From Variovorax sp. (lineage in GTDB: Bacteria > Pseudomonadota > Gammaproteobacteria > Burkholderiales > Burkholderiaceae_C), in NCBI GenBank assembly GCA_028292145.1, contig JAQGMX010000287.1, positions 1-6,501 of the forward strand: a stretch of 6,501 nt of DNA. The letters run 5' to 3'. Position numbers and translations under genes: made by a program. Shown piece after piece: positions 5,473 to 6,501 of this stretch (positions are counted from its first letter, which is position 1; each line of letters begins with the position of its first letter). The notes below the pieces were generated by a model. It worked only from the letters and a program-made list of their open reading frames with translations. It ran no database searches and had not been told where the DNA came from.

Positions 5473-6501
5473 TCAGAGGACCACGTTGACCAGGCGCCCC
5501 GGCACCACGATCACGCGCTTGACCGCAGCGCCGGCAGCGAAGGTCACGAAATCGTCGCAGGCCAGCGCCATCGCCTCGATCTCGTCCTTGCTCGCCGAAG
5601 CCGGCACCAGCAGCTTGCCGCGCAACTTGCCGTTGACCTGGAGCATCAGCTCGACTTCGTCCTGCACCAGCGCAGCCGGATCGACCTGCGGCCAGGACGC
5701 GTCGAGCAGGTCGCCATGCGCCTTGTCGTGGCCGAGCTGTTGCCAGAGCTGGTGCGCGATGTGCGGCGTGGCCGGATACAGCACGCGCAGCAGGATGCCG
5801 AAGCCCTCGTGCAGCGCGAAAGCGTCGCCGGGCAGCCCGTCCGGCTTGAACGATTCCAGCGCGTTCAGCAGCTTCATCGCGCCGGAAACGACGGTGTTGT
5901 ATTGCATGCGCTGGTAGTCGTCATCGACTTGGCGCAGCACGGTGTGGACCTCGCGGCGCAGCGCCTGGGCGGCCTTGCCGAAACTGGAAGGCTGGCCCGG
6001 AATGCCGCCGGCCTCGATCGCGGCCTGCTGCGCGGCGCCGAAGTTCCAGACCCGGCGCAGGAAGCGGTAGCTGCCCTCGACCGCCGCATCGTTCCACTCC
6101 AGCGTGGCTTCGGGCGGCGCCGTGAACATCGTGTAGAGGCGTGCGGTGTCGGCGCCGTACTTTTCGATCAGGTCCTGCGGGTCGACGCCGTTGCGCTCGC
6201 TCTTGCCCATCTTGCCCACGCCGCCGTATTCCACGGCCGAGCCGTCGGCCAGCGTGCCGCCGGCGATGCGGCCCTGGGCGTCGAGCACGGGCGTGACTTC
6301 CAGCGGCGGGAAGTAGTCCTTGCCGCCCTTCTCGTTGCGCCGGCAGTAGATGGGGATGAGCACCATGCCCTGCGTGAGCAGCTTGGCGAAGGGCTCGTCG
6401 ACCTTCACCAGCCCCAGGTCGCGCATCACCTTGGTCCAGAAGCGCGCGTACAGCAGGTGCAGGATGGCGTGCTCGATGCCGCCGATGTACTGGTCCATCG
6501 G
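5473..6501 (-). CDS. leuS: Leucyl-tRNA synthetase, C-terminal part (runs off right edge)
   Basis: LeuRS is a class Ia synthetase that charges tRNA-Leu. About 342 codons are visible out of the roughly 860-880 usual for the enzyme. The N-terminal part with HIGH and the editing domain lies beyond 6501. The first visible residues, PMDQYIGGIEHAILHLLYARF, are the typical LeuRS segment preceding the second half of the catalytic site. The KMSKS loop reads KMGKS (6199-6213), followed by ERNGVDPQDLIEKYGADTAR and LYTMFTAPPEATLEW. The anticodon-binding helical domain follows, with RVLYPATPHIAHQLW. The C-terminal domain includes QVNGKLRGKLLVPASASKDE and ends in VIVVPGRLVNVVL, a characteristic LeuRS end. 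The Ser-to-Gly change in KMSKS is the only unusual point. The stop is 38 bp before the lptE ATG, which suggests an operon. Confidence 0.97.
   Translation of the reverse strand, partial: PMDQYIGGIEHAILHLLYARFWTKVMRDLGLVKVDEPFAKLLTQGMVLIPIYCRRNEKGGKDYFPPLEVTPVLDAQGRIAGGTLADGSAVEYGGVGKMGKSERNGVDPQDLIEKYGADTARLYTMFTAPPEATLEWNDAAVEGSYRFLRRVWNFGAAQQAAIEAGGIPGQPSSFGKAAQALRREVHTVLRQVDDDYQRMQYNTVVSGAMKLLNALESFKPDGLPGDAFALHEGFGILLRVLYPATPHIAHQLWQQLGHDKAHGDLLDASWPQVDPAALVQDEVELMLQVNGKLRGKLLVPASASKDEIEAMALACDDFVTFAAGAAVKRVIVVPGRLVNVVL

Overview
The window looks like chromosomal DNA of a GC-rich betaproteobacterium of the Burkholderiales, most like the Comamonadaceae. The reasons are the gene order leuS-lptE-holA-proA, a glutamate-cysteine ligase of the proteobacterial GshA type (not the E. 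coli type), and the strong G/C bias at third codon positions. Every gene I support lies on the minus strand, so transcription runs from right to left.

Right to middle (6501 to 3725): the 3' part of leuS (leucyl-tRNA synthetase) enters from the right edge. It is followed closely by lptE (outer-membrane lipoprotein for LPS export) and, 7 bp later, holA (delta subunit of the DNA polymerase III clamp loader). The tight spacing suggests one transcript carrying translation, envelope and replication genes. A 14-bp tandem duplication sits exactly on the holA stop codon.

Middle (3724 to 1025): proA (glutamate-5-semialdehyde dehydrogenase, proline synthesis) and then gshA (first step of glutathione synthesis) follow in the same direction. 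They are separated by gaps of 83 bp (holA-proA) and 113 bp (proA-gshA). Both pathways draw on glutamate. The GshA protein lacks the glycine-rich loop I would expect in this family.

Left (1024 to 1): this is the accessory-looking part and the least explained. A 165-residue protein I do not recognise (427-924) is followed by a decayed paralogue (25-338). The two share the first ~43 residues (20 of 43 identical), the last 31 residues (19 of 31 identical) and their upstream leaders. The second copy has lost a central piece of roughly 55-65 residues and carries a frameshift. Each leader has a nearly identical 23-bp block, regularly spaced TTCC/TTCG boxes, and a hairpin that ends at the ribosome binding site. 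This is a tandem duplication of a whole gene-plus-promoter module, possibly continuing beyond the left edge. The Ser-rich N-termini and imperfect plant-inducible-promoter-like boxes raise the unproven possibility of a secreted, hrp-type-regulated protein family.

I see no tRNA, rRNA, CRISPR array or insertion sequence. No gap between genes exceeds about 115 bp.
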